From the NCBI RefSeq assembly GCF_025499425.1, contig NZ_JAIMCB010000009.1:176030-240029 (forward strand): a stretch of 64,000 bases of DNA, written 5' to 3'. Positions 1 through 7,414 of this stretch are shown piece by piece. The position numbers and the translations under genes were made by a program. Source of the DNA: Acidiferrimicrobium sp. IK (GTDB lineage Bacteria > Actinomycetota > Acidimicrobiia > Acidimicrobiales > Palsa-688). Below the pieces are notes generated by a model, which was given only the letters and a program-made list of their open reading frames with translations, ran no database searches and was not told the DNA's origin. Each line of letters begins with the position of its first letter. The first letter of the stretch is position 1.

Positions 1-1188
1 ACCAGGGCCAACGTGAACTCCCTGGTCGCGGTGTACGCGATCGGAGTGTTCACCGGTTTCACCCTCGCCGGCGCCGGAATGGTCAAGCACCACATCACCG
101 AGAAGGAGCCGGCGTGGCGACGCAAGCTGGTCATCAACGGCTTCGCCTCGTTCTTGTCGTTCGCGGTGGTGATCATCTTCGCGGTCACCAAGTTCACCGA
201 GGGGGCGTGGGTCGTGGTGATCCTGTTCCCCATCATGTGGATCGGGCTGACCCGCCTCAACAAGCGCTACCGGCTCGAGGCGTCGGTGCTCGGCGAGACG
301 GTGGCCGAGGCCGCAGCCGAAGCCAAGCCGCTGCCCCGGGCCGTGGCCCTCATGCTCGTCGACCGGATGGACCTGGCCACCGCCCGGGCCATCCAGTACG
401 CCAAGACCCTCAACGTAGACGAGCTGCGAGCGGTGCACTTCTCGATCGACACCACCCGAGCCGCCCGCCTCCAGGAGCGGTGGGTCCGCCTCGGGCTCAC
501 CCGGCTGCCGCTGGAGCTGATCGACTGCCCGGACCGGCGGGTCATCCGGGCCTGCCTCGAGCTGGTGGAGGACTACCTCTCCGATGGGCGCACCGAGGTG
601 AACGTCTTGCTCCCCCGCCGCTCCTACAAGCGGGCCTACAGCCGTTTCCTGCATGACGCCACGGGCGAGCGCCTGGCCGCGGCGGTGAGCCGCCTGCCCC
701 ACGTCAACGCCACCATCGTCCCCTTCGACGTCGACGAGGAACTGCGGGAGCGACGCCGGGCCAAGCATGAGCTGCGCTCCGACAGCTCAGCCTCCGCCGC
801 GGCCGGCGACCCGGTCGGCGCCCGTCACGGCCACGGTCACGGCGGTCACCGGGCCAAGGCCGAGGCAGGCGCGGAAGCCAACGACGGGGCGTCCCTGGCC
901 AACCTGCCGGGGGTTCGCCCGATCGTCGGCCTCCAGCCTCGTCAGCGGGCCCGGGTCGCGGGTCGCATCCGCAGCCTCACCGTCCAGCCGTGGGGGAGCG
1001 TGCCCACCCTCGAGTGTGTCATCGACGACGACAGGGGCCGCCTGGTCGTCGCCTTCCTCGGGCGGCGCCAGATCGCCGGCATCCAACCCGGAGCGCGGAT
1101 CATCGTGGAAGGGACCGTCACCGAGCGCAAGGGCAAGCTGACGATCATCAACCCGACCTACGAGTTCGCCGCCGCCAACCCGGCGTGA
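1..1188 (+). CDS. APC-family amino-acid permease, C-terminal part, fused to an OB-fold domain (5' end outside window)
   Basis: The reading frame is open from base 1, so the GTG at 13 is probably an internal codon and the permease core lies outside the window. Visible parts, numbered from base 1: three hydrophobic segments at about residues 7-27, 43-61 and 68-83; a soluble domain at about 95-245 with the layout of a universal-stress-like domain, as in actinobacterial APC permeases; a linker at about 262-295 rich in His and Gly (GHGHGGH); and a final domain at about 300-395 of beta-rich OB-fold character (RVAGRIRSLTVQ, then IIVEGTVTERKGKLTI). It is an inner-membrane transporter, probably for amino acids; the substrate cannot be read. 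In mycobacteria I recall a separate small OB-fold gene close to a similar permease, so the fusion is notable. Stop TGA at 1186-1188. Confidence 0.7.
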   Translation, partial: TRANVNSLVAVYAIGVFTGFTLAGAGMVKHHITEKEPAWRRKLVINGFASFLSFAVVIIFAVTKFTEGAWVVVILFPIMWIGLTRLNKRYRLEASVLGETVAEAAAEAKPLPRAVALMLVDRMDLATARAIQYAKTLNVDELRAVHFSIDTTRAARLQERWVRLGLTRLPLELIDCPDRRVIRACLELVEDYLSDGRTEVNVLLPRRSYKRAYSRFLHDATGERLAAAVSRLPHVNATIVPFDVDEELRERRRAKHELRSDSSASAAAGDPVGARHGHGHGGHRAKAEAGAEANDGASLANLPGVRPIVGLQPRQRARVAGRIRSLTVQPWGSVPTLECVIDDDRGRLVVAFLGRRQIAGIQPGARIIVEGTVTERKGKLTIINPTYEFAAANPA

Positions 1189-1204
1189 GCCGTCGCTGAC
1201 CTGC

Positions 1205-1987
1205 GTGAAGCGCGGACCCATCCTCCTCCTCGGAGGTCGCAGCGAGATTGGCCTGGCGGTCGTGGAGCGCCTGGTGCGAGCCGACCCCCGACCGGTGGTC
1301 CTCGCCGCTCGGGCCGAGCGGCACGGCGCCGTGTCGTCCGGTGCCGTGCCGGCGCCGGGCCGGGCGGCGGCGGGTGCCGCGCTGCGGGCGGCGGGCGCCC
1401 CCACCGTCAGCCAGGTTGACTTCGACGCTGACGACTTGGCCTCACACGCAGGGATCCTGGACGCGGTGATAGCCGAGTACGGCCCTATAGGCACCGCCGT
1501 CGTCGCTTTCGGGATCCTGGGCGACCAAGCCCGGGCGGAGCGCGACGTCGATCACGCCCTGGCCATCGTGCACACCGACTACGTCGCTCAGGTCAGCATG
1601 CTGACCCTCTTGGCCGAGCGGGGACGGACAGCCGGCGCCGGGCAGATCGTCGCCTTCTCCTCCATCGCCGGCGCTCGGGTGCGGAGGGCCAACTACGTTT
1701 ACGGGTCGGCCAAGGCCGGCCTCGACGGTTTCGCGACCGGCCTGTCGAGCGCCCTGGCCGGGAGCGGTGTGAGCCTTCTCCTGGTCCGGCCCGGCTTCGT
1801 CACCGGACGGATGACTGCGGGCATGCCACCGGCGCCGCTGGCGCGCACCCCCGAACAGGTCGCCGACGCGACGGTCCGAGCGCTCGCCGCCGGCCGGCGC
1901 GAGGTGTGGGTGCCGGCGACGCTCGGGCCGCTGGCTGCGGTCGCCCACCTGGTGCCCTCGACGCTGTGGCGACGACTGCCCCGCTGA
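1205..1987 (+). CDS. short-chain dehydrogenase/reductase, DprE2-like
   Basis: A 260-residue SDR. The nucleotide-binding start reads LLLGGRSEIG (residues 7-16), the active site has serines at 152-153 and YGSAK at 166-170 (Tyr166, Lys170), and AFGILGDQ (101-108) is a phrase typical of the DprE2 family, the NADH-dependent 2-keto reductase that completes epimerisation of decaprenylphosphoryl ribose to arabinose for the cell wall. The length matches DprE2 (about 254). The GTG at 1205 lies 16 bases after the permease stop, so the two may be co-transcribed. No DprE1 gene is adjacent, so the substrate is uncertain and another polyprenyl-sugar or general reductase role is possible. Confidence 0.65.
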   Translation: MKRGPILLLGGRSEIGLAVVERLVRADPRPVVLAARAERHGAVSSGAVPAPGRAAAGAALRAAGAPTVSQVDFDADDLASHAGILDAVIAEYGPIGTAVVAFGILGDQARAERDVDHALAIVHTDYVAQVSMLTLLAERGRTAGAGQIVAFSSIAGARVRRANYVYGSAKAGLDGFATGLSSALAGSGVSLLLVRPGFVTGRMTAGMPPAPLARTPEQVADATVRALAAGRREVWVPATLGPLAAVAHLVPSTLWRRLPR

Positions 1988-2082
1988 GCGCTCACGGCCC
2001 CGCCGCTGCGCCACCGGGGGTGGGCCGGCCCGGCGCGCCGACCCGCGCCTGGTGGCCGGCGCCCGGCTCTAGCCTGGCGTCC

Positions 2083-2412
2083 ATGGCAGACGGCTCGACG
2101 GTCCAGGTCCGCGACAACCCGGAGGCTGGGTGCTTCGAGCTCAGCGTCGACGGCCAGCCGGCGGGCCAGGCCGAGTATCAAGCGGCCGGAGGCACCGTCA
2201 CCATGACCCACACCGAGATCTATGACGCCTACGGAGGGCGCGGCCTCGGCTCGACGCTCATCAAAGCCGCCCTGGATGCGCTCCGCGAGCGCGGCGCGTC
2301 GGTGATCCCCGAGTGCCCTTTCGTCCGGTCCTACCTGCAGCGCCACTCCGAGTACGCAGCCATGGTGCCGCTCGAGGAGCGATCCCGCTTCGAGCTGCCC
2401 GACGGGGAGTAG
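2083..2412 (+). CDS. small GNAT-fold acetyltransferase (YjdJ/PF14542 type)
   Basis: A 109-residue protein. I chose the ATG at 2083 because the conserved sequence begins there; the open frame upstream overlaps the reductase gene and looks non-coding. The acetyl-CoA loop is visible as YGGRGLGSTLIKAAL, followed by CPFVRSYLQRHSEYA, the C-terminal signature of the minimal GNAT family PF14542. These proteins are cytosolic and probably acetylate a small molecule or protein, but the substrates are not established. The gene stands alone between the reductase and a promoter for the following cassette, and ends in a strong hairpin. Confidence 0.7.
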   Translation: MADGSTVQVRDNPEAGCFELSVDGQPAGQAEYQAAGGTVTMTHTEIYDAYGGRGLGSTLIKAALDALRERGASVIPECPFVRSYLQRHSEYAAMVPLEERSRFELPDGE

Positions 2413-2428
2413 CCGCCAGGCGGCTCCC
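2405..2428 (+). terminator. GC-rich hairpin at the acetyltransferase stop codon
   Basis: AGCCGCC (2411-2417) and GGCGGCT (2419-2425) form a perfect stem over the TAG stop, with flanking GGG and CCC adding pairs. There is no T-run after it, so this is a possible intrinsic terminator of the GC-rich kind rather than a certain one. Confidence 0.35.
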
Positions 2429-2433
2429 GCCGC

Positions 2434-2462
2434 TTGCAACCCCGCTCCTACTGGGATAGCAT
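2434..2462 (+). promoter_or_regulatory. candidate sigma-70-type promoter of the RadC-like/MNT/HEPN cassette
   Basis: TTGCAA (2434-2439), then 17 bases, then TAGCAT (2457-2462). The spacing is ideal for a housekeeping promoter. It sits about 90 bases before the GTG start of the first gene of the cassette and directly after the hairpin that closes the previous gene. Confidence 0.4.
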
Positions 2463-2554
2463 GAAACACATCTGAATACCTCGTGCTCCGGCACCGTGTC
2501 GGCCCCCTCGGCTGCGGGCCCTTCCCACCCGGCAGGACCACAGCGGAGGCAAGC

Positions 2555-3004
2555 GTGCGTGACCCACAAATCACGGTCGACGGCTACCAGGTCGGCGACC
2601 GCTCGAGACTCGACATGCACGACTGCGTGTGGTCACTGGCCCTCGACCAGCGGGCCTTTGGACCTCGCCGCTTGATCGTTTGCTGCACCGACCGGGATGG
2701 ACGGGTGCTCGGGATGGCCCACACCGGTCGCACCGACCCGCCGGAGCTGGCGCTCGGACCGTGCCTGGCACACATCGGGGCGGGGGCCTCCGCCGCAGTG
2801 GCCTTCTGCGACGAGCTGCTCTCGGTCGGCCCACCACCACCAGACCTCGGGCCTCGCTTCGCCGCCGCCCGAGCGATCGCCCACCACCACGGCATCCACC
2901 TGGTCGACTGGATCGCCTGCGACGACCGGCTGCTGCGCAGCGCCCGCTTCGCCCTCCAGCCCGACACCGAGGCCGAAGGTTGGTGGGACGTGCCGGCGAC
3001 ATGA
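2555..3004 (+). CDS. RadC/JAB-like domain protein lacking the metal-binding motif
   Basis: A 149-residue protein when started at GTG 2555, which has GCGGAGGC as ribosome binding site at 2543-2550; an in-frame ATG at 2483 would add 24 poorly conserved-looking residues. The order of segments resembles the RadC JAB fold: a strand with LIVCCTDRDGRVLGM, a helix with AAVAFCDELL, then AARAIAHHHGIHLVDWIAC, which matches the 'late helix plus LxDHxI' end of RadC. The HNHPSG zinc site of active RadC/JAB enzymes is absent, so a metallo-isopeptidase activity is not expected. Its stop overlaps the start of the MNT gene by four bases (ATGA), implying co-translation with the following pair. The family assignment is by eye and moderate. 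Confidence 0.45.
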   Translation: MRDPQITVDGYQVGDRSRLDMHDCVWSLALDQRAFGPRRLIVCCTDRDGRVLGMAHTGRTDPPELALGPCLAHIGAGASAAVAFCDELLSVGPPPPDLGPRFAAARAIAHHHGIHLVDWIACDDRLLRSARFALQPDTEAEGWWDVPAT

Positions 3005-3273
3005 GCGCATCCCTCGACCTGGTCCGGAGCCACCGCGACCAGCTCCTCGCCCTCGCCGCCGGCCACGGCATCTCCAACATCCGGATCATCACCGCGGGAG
3101 CCGGGGTCGGCGGCGACCCAGACGTCGTCCGGCTCCTCGTCGACACCGACCCTCGCCGCCCGGGCATCGAGTTCTTCGCGTTCGCGGCCGACGCCGAAGA
3201 CCTCCTCGCCACCCGGGTCGAGGTCGGCACCAGCATCCGCGCCGACGCGCCGGTGCGAAGCGAGCCGCTGTGA
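3001..3273 (+). CDS. degenerate MntA-like nucleotidyltransferase (putative antitoxin)
   Basis: A 90-residue protein beginning in the ATGA overlap with the RadC-like gene and ending in a TGATG overlap with the HEPN gene. Size and position match MNT-domain antitoxins of the HepT/MntA class, which silence the HEPN toxin by adding AMP to a tyrosine. Active members have a GS pair followed by DxD before a hydrophobic strand. Here the region reads AGAGVGGDPDVVRLLVD (residues 32-48): the GS pair is replaced and the second Asp of the DxD position is Val or Arg. Transferase activity is therefore doubtful. The order antitoxin then toxin and the tight overlaps support the assignment more than the motif does. 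Confidence 0.5.
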   Translation: MSASLDLVRSHRDQLLALAAGHGISNIRIITAGAGVGGDPDVVRLLVDTDPRRPGIEFFAFAADAEDLLATRVEVGTSIRADAPVRSEPL

Positions 3274-3731
3274 TGCGGCGCAGCGCCGAGGAGCACCTTC
3301 GCTACATCAAAGCCACCGCCGCGCTGGTCGAGGCCGAGACCCGGCGGATCGGCCGGGCCCGGTGGATGGCCGACGAGCAGGTCCGGACCGCCACCTACTA
3401 CCGGCTGCACACCGTGGCCGAATCGGCCAAGGTCCTCCCCGACGAGGTGAAGGGCCGCCACCCCGAGGTGCCGTGGCGGGCGATGACGGCCATGCGCAAC
3501 CGCCTGGTCCACGACCACCTCGACGTCGACCCGGGCATCGTCTGGTCGGTGGCCACCGAGGACCTCCCCCGGCTGGGGGCGGTGGCCGCAGCCGAGTTGG
3601 TGCGATCGCCAACGCTCAGCCGGGCCAATGGCCGCACTCAGGCCGGGCCCGGGACGGGCCGCGTTGCCGGCGTCACCGACCGCCCCAGGGGCCTGACCGA
3701 CCGGGGAGGCGCCCTGACCCTCGAGCCGTGA
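3273..3731 (+). CDS. HEPN-domain protein, HepT-like (DUF86), putative RNase toxin
   Basis: A 152-residue protein starting at ATG 3273, sharing one base with the MNT stop. Residues 1-95 form the DUF86/HEPN helical bundle. The catalytic Rx4HxY motif of HepT RNases is present as R75-NRLV-H80, but the tyrosine that partner MntA proteins modify with AMP is His82 (HDH in place of the usual HGY or HEY). The C-terminal 40 residues are Gly/Arg/Pro-rich and look disordered. By family knowledge it would cleave RNA when free of its partner. Since both the modification target and the partner's active site are altered, control by AMP transfer is unlikely here; direct binding or loss of function are alternatives. 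Confidence 0.65.
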   Translation: MRRSAEEHLRYIKATAALVEAETRRIGRARWMADEQVRTATYYRLHTVAESAKVLPDEVKGRHPEVPWRAMTAMRNRLVHDHLDVDPGIVWSVATEDLPRLGAVAAAELVRSPTLSRANGRTQAGPGTGRVAGVTDRPRGLTDRGGALTLEP

Positions 3732-3847
3732 GCACGGTCGTAGTCCCGGCCCCGGCGGCGGGGCTACTCAGACCTCCCTCAGAAGTGACCGATGTCGCTC
3801 CCAAAACCGGAAGAACAGCCTCCGGATCCGGGTTGGATCAGGGCATG

Positions 3848-3870
3848 ATGTGGAGGACCAGCCTCCACAT
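3848..3870. promoter_or_regulatory. perfect inverted repeat, probable TetR operator upstream of the MFS exporter
   Basis: ATGTGGAGG (3848-3856), five bases, CCTCCACAT (3862-3870): two perfect nine-base arms ending 18 bases before the chosen MFS start. A TetR gene follows directly in the same operon, so this is the natural operator for autoregulated repression. Confidence 0.65.
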
Positions 3871-3888
3871 CCCCCCTTGGAGCGTGAG

Positions 3889-5388
3889 ATGACCTCGAAC
3901 AACGTGCTGCCCGACGTTGGCCCCGCGCGTGGCACCAGCGCCAGCAAGGACCACCACGCCCGCCGGTGGTGGATCCTCGCCGCGCTGACCCTCGCCCAGC
4001 TGATGGTCGTGCTCGACGCCACGGTGGTCAACATCGCCCTCCCGTCCGCCCAGCACGCCCTGCGGTTCTCGACCGCCGACCGGCAGTGGATCGTGACCGC
4101 GTACTCATTGGCGTTCGGGAGCCTGCTCCTGCTCGGGGGACGCCTCTCGGACCTGCTCGGCGCCCGACGGGTGCTGATCGCGGGGATGATCGGCTTTGCC
4201 GCCGCCTCCGCTCTGGGCGGGGCCGCCACCGGGTTCCCGATGCTGGTAGTCGCCAGGGCCGTTCAGGGTGCGTTCGGGGCGCTGCTCGCCCCCGCCGCCC
4301 TCTCGCAGCTAACGACGACCTTCAGCGACCCGGCCGAACGAGGCAAGGCGTTCGGGATCTTCGGGGCGGTGGCCGGAGCCGGTGGGGCCGTGGGGCTGAT
4401 CCTCGGCGGCGCTTTGACCCAATACCTGGACTGGCGGTGGTGCCTCTACATCAACGACGTGCTGGTCGTGTTCGCCCTGGCCGGGGCGATGACGTTCCTG
4501 CCCAGGAGCGAGCGGGCGCGCAACGTGCGGCTGGACTGGCCCGGAGTCGGGACGGTGGTGGCCGGCCTGGTCGGGATCGTCTACGGCTTCTCCGAGGCCG
4601 AGCATCGGGGATGGGCCGATCCCATCACCATCGGCCTTTTGCTCGCGGGCGTCGTGCTGCTCGGCGCGTTCGCGGCCATCGAGCGGCGCTCCGCCCACCC
4701 CCTTCTGCCCCTGCGCGTGCTCGCGGACCGCAATCGGGGCACCGCCAACCTGGTGATCCTCGTATCGGGGATCGGGATGTTCGGTGTGTTCCTCTTCCTC
4801 ACCTACTACATCCAGCTGGTGCTGGGGTTCTCGCCGCTGATGTCGGGTGTCGCGTTCTTGCCCATGATCGGCGCGCTGATGATCACCTCGACGGTGGCCA
4901 CCGCCAAGCTCCTGCCCCGCACCGGCCCCCGGCCGCTGGTCAGCGCGGGGATGGCCATCGCCGCCGCCGGGCTCGTCGTCTTCGCCCAGCTCGGGGTCAG
5001 CTCGACGTATGGGGCTCTGGTGGTCCCGGGCCTGATCCTCGCCGGGGCCGGACTCGGGCTGGTGTTCGGGGCGGCCATGAACGTGGCCACGTCGGGTTCG
5101 GGCTCCGAGGACGCCGGCGTCGCTTCGGCCCTCCCCAACATCGGGCAGCAGGTCGGCGGCTCGATCGGCACCGCGCTGCTCAACACGCTGGCAGCATCGG
5201 CGGCCACCTCCTACATCCACCAGCACGGTCCGTCCCTCGCCTCGCAGGCCGCGGCGTCCGTACGGGGCGACGACGTGGCCTTCTGGGTGGCCGCCGGGGT
5301 CTTCGCCGCTGGCGCCGTCCTGTCTGCCCTCCTCTTCGAGCGGGGGCCGATGGCCATGGACCCTCACGCCGCTCCCGCCATGATCTGA
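3889..5388 (+). CDS. MFS drug-type exporter, DHA2 (EmrB/QacA) family
   Basis: A 499-residue inner-membrane protein with about 14 hydrophobic segments. I start it at ATG 3889, after the operator; the frame also opens at ATG 3850, but that lies inside the palindrome. Family marks: the first helix with LMVVLDATVVNIALPSAQ (motif D1 of DHA2), GGRLSDLLGARRVL after helix 2 (motif A) and GAVAGAGGAVGLILGG (motif C of drug/H+ antiporters). It should export hydrophobic or cationic compounds with the proton gradient. The TetR gene begins one base after its stop, which indicates a repressor-controlled efflux operon; the inducer is unknown. Confidence 0.85.
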   Translation: MTSNNVLPDVGPARGTSASKDHHARRWWILAALTLAQLMVVLDATVVNIALPSAQHALRFSTADRQWIVTAYSLAFGSLLLLGGRLSDLLGARRVLIAGMIGFAAASALGGAATGFPMLVVARAVQGAFGALLAPAALSQLTTTFSDPAERGKAFGIFGAVAGAGGAVGLILGGALTQYLDWRWCLYINDVLVVFALAGAMTFLPRSERARNVRLDWPGVGTVVAGLVGIVYGFSEAEHRGWADPITIGLLLAGVVLLGAFAAIERRSAHPLLPLRVLADRNRGTANLVILVSGIGMFGVFLFLTYYIQLVLGFSPLMSGVAFLPMIGALMITSTVATAKLLPRTGPRPLVSAGMAIAAAGLVVFAQLGVSSTYGALVVPGLILAGAGLGLVFGAAMNVATSGSGSEDAGVASALPNIGQQVGGSIGTALLNTLAASAATSYIHQHGPSLASQAAASVRGDDVAFWVAAGVFAAGAVLSALLFERGPMAMDPHAAPAMI

Positions 5389-6108
5389 GTGCCCGTGCCA
5401 GCCCGCCACTCGACCCTCCACACCCAGGCCAACAAAGATGTCATCGGCGTGCCCGTCGCGGTACGGCGGTTGCGCCGTGATGCCGAGGCCAACCGCCAGC
5501 ACATCCTCGAAGCCGCCGGCACCCTGATGGCCGAGCGGGGCCTGGCCACTCCGCTCGAGGACATCGCCGCCGCCGCCGGGGTCGGCGTCGCCACCCTGTA
5601 CCGCCGGTTCCCCACCAGGACCACCCTGATCGAGGCGCTGTTCCAAGACCGCTTCGCCGCCTACCTGGCGGACCTCGAGACCGCGGTTGGCATGCCCGAC
5701 GGCTGGGAGGCCCTCCTGTGGTTCCTGCGAAAAGCGTCGGGCCGCCAGATCGCGGACCGGGCCCTCAACGAGCTGCTCGACCACGACCCAGGCGCCGACA
5801 CCATCCGCCACCTGATCGAGCAGGTCAAGCCGCTGGCCATGAGGCTCGTGGAGAGAGCCCAGGCCACCGGGCGGCTCCGTCCCGACTTCACCGTCACCGA
5901 CCTCGGCTTCCTGCAGAAGATGCTGGTGGCGGTGGGGGCCGCGATGCTTCCGGTCAGCGACACGGCCTGGGAGCGATACCTGACCTTTCTCGCCGACGGG
6001 TTGATCGCGGCCAGAGGCGAGCCATCGCCGGCCGCGGCGGCGCTCACCGTCGATCAGGTGCAGCGCCTCCACACCGCGGCCGGGGCGCCCGAGCGGACCC
6101 GCCGGTAG
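5389..6108 (+). CDS. TetR-family repressor of the adjacent MFS exporter
   Basis: A 239-residue regulator whose GTG at 5389 abuts the MFS stop. The helix-turn-helix is at about residues 30-75 (RQHILEAAGTLMAERG, then LEDIAAAAGVGVATLYRRF), typical of TetR. The C-terminal ligand-binding half is of the TetR_C type often found next to MFS exporters. It probably binds the palindrome at 3848-3870 and releases it when a transported compound binds. About 25 residues before the HTH are extra and may not be translated if an internal start is used. Confidence 0.82.
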   Translation: MPVPARHSTLHTQANKDVIGVPVAVRRLRRDAEANRQHILEAAGTLMAERGLATPLEDIAAAAGVGVATLYRRFPTRTTLIEALFQDRFAAYLADLETAVGMPDGWEALLWFLRKASGRQIADRALNELLDHDPGADTIRHLIEQVKPLAMRLVERAQATGRLRPDFTVTDLGFLQKMLVAVGAAMLPVSDTAWERYLTFLADGLIAARGEPSPAAAALTVDQVQRLHTAAGAPERTRR

Positions 6109-6144
6109 CGGCGAGTACCGCCGTCGGAGATGAGGACCAGTCGG

Positions 6145-6891
6145 TCATGAGGGCCGGTCGGATCTGGGAGACGCCCCCGACGGCCACTGCGCGATCAGCG
6201 AGTAGCGGTCGCCGCGGATGAGGCTCCGGCGCCACTCGACGGGCAGCTCACCGGCGGCCGCCAGCCGTTCGATGGAAAACGCTGCCTCCTGGGCCGGAAG
6301 CCGCAGCAGCTCGCGTTCGACAGCCGAGGGGACGACCGGCCGGATCCGCTCCCATCCGCCGGTGATGCGCAATGCGCAGCAGGCGGCGAGGAGGTCGTAG
6401 AGGCCGCCTGAAGAGAGATCGGCGCCGAGCAGCGCCCCGGCGTGGTCGTTGGACAACCACGACCGGTCCCAAGCGATGGGCTGGGGACCAGCGAAGCGGA
6501 GCCGCTCGATGAACACCACCTCGGCCCCGGGGTCCACACGGAGCTGCTCGGCGGCCTCGAGGGTGGCAGGGCGGCGCTCGGCAGCCAGAACCTCGCTGCG
6601 CTCCTCGATGCCCCCGGCTCGCACCGTGGAGGCGAGGCTGTAGAGCGAGTGGAGGGGTTGCTCGAGGATCGGCTGGGTGACCGAGCTGCCCCGGCCCCGC
6701 TGGCGGGTCACCAGGCCCTCCTGGGTGAGGCGACGGACGGCCTCGCGCACCGTCTGGCGGCTGACCCCGTAGTCCCGGGTGAGCTCCTCGTCGGTCGGGA
6801 AGTGGTCCTCGAACTCGCCGCCGACGAGGCGCCGGCGGAGATCGTCGGCGATTTGAGCCCAGAGGGGCAGCGGGCTCAGCCGGTCGAGCAC
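6145..6891 (-). CDS. GntR-family regulator with UTRA domain (HutC type)
   Basis: 248 residues from GTG 6891. A winged helix at about residues 8-75 (PLWAQIADDLRRRLVGGEF, DYGVSRQTVREAVRRL, TRQRGRGSSV) is followed by a UTRA effector domain at about 90-230 (FIERLRFAGPQPIAWDRSWL). It is the last gene of the minus-strand operon with DUF1634 and the TauE/SafE exporter, ten bases after the DUF1634 stop. Two copies of a TTGTACGTACAA-like palindrome before the operon are probable binding sites, which would make it an autorepressor that senses the exported compound or a precursor. Confidence 0.82.
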   Translation of the reverse strand: MLDRLSPLPLWAQIADDLRRRLVGGEFEDHFPTDEELTRDYGVSRQTVREAVRRLTQEGLVTRQRGRGSSVTQPILEQPLHSLYSLASTVRAGGIEERSEVLAAERRPATLEAAEQLRVDPGAEVVFIERLRFAGPQPIAWDRSWLSNDHAGALLGADLSSGGLYDLLAACCALRITGGWERIRPVVPSAVERELLRLPAQEAAFSIERLAAAGELPVEWRRSLIRGDRYSLIAQWPSGASPRSDRPS

Positions 6892-6901
6892 CTAGACCGC
6901 C

Positions 6902-7414
6902 TCAGGCCCCGGCGAGGAAGAACGAGCCGACGAGCACCACCAGAACGTAGAGGGTCACCAGCGCCATCGGGAGATCCTTCTCGTAGAGGAACGTCACCAC
7001 GCCCACCGCGACGCGAAGCACGGGGGTGAGGATCAATATGAACACCCCGAGCACGATGACCCCTCTCCCCTCCCCTCGCGCCAGAGAGTGCCCGAGGGAC
7101 TTGAACGAGTGCGGGAACTGCGTCGAGCGGGATGTGAGCTCACGGTAGGAGTAGTGGCCGCGAATGGGCAGGTACTCCCCATGGTGGGCGAACATGAGCC
7201 CGAGCCCGGCCGCGATGACCGCCACGCTCACCAAAACGCCGACGCGCAGCACCAGGCTGATCGCCAGCTCCGCGTTGCGGACCCTCCTTTCCATGACCGC
7301 GACCTCGTCGGGACGTAGCGGCCGGCGCCGACCGGGACGGCTGCCGCCCTCCGATGCCGGCCGGTCCGGCCCGCCCGGCCCCTGAGGATCGCTCGTTGCG
7401 CTCGGATCGGTCAC
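6902..7414 (-). CDS. DUF1634 membrane protein
   Basis: A 170-residue protein with a charged, Pro/Gly-rich N-terminus of about 45 residues and three hydrophobic segments (about 52-76, 118-138, 145-168). DUF1634 proteins are regularly encoded next to TauE/SafE transporters and are thought to act with them, though the role is not established. The GTG start overlaps the stop of the exporter gene (GTGA at 7411-7414), which suggests equal expression and perhaps a complex. Confidence 0.75.
   Translation of the reverse strand: MTDPSATSDPQGPGGPDRPASEGGSRPGRRRPLRPDEVAVMERRVRNAELAISLVLRVGVLVSVAVIAAGLGLMFAHHGEYLPIRGHYSYRELTSRSTQFPHSFKSLGHSLARGEGRGVIVLGVFILILTPVLRVAVGVVTFLYEKDLPMALVTLYVLVVLVGSFFLAGA

Noticed and set aside
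4309..6072. 587-codon open frame on the minus strand across the MFS and TetR genes
   Set aside because: Low-complexity Gly/Glu/Arg/His-rich translation with no family features; it is the complement of two well-supported genes in GC-rich DNA.
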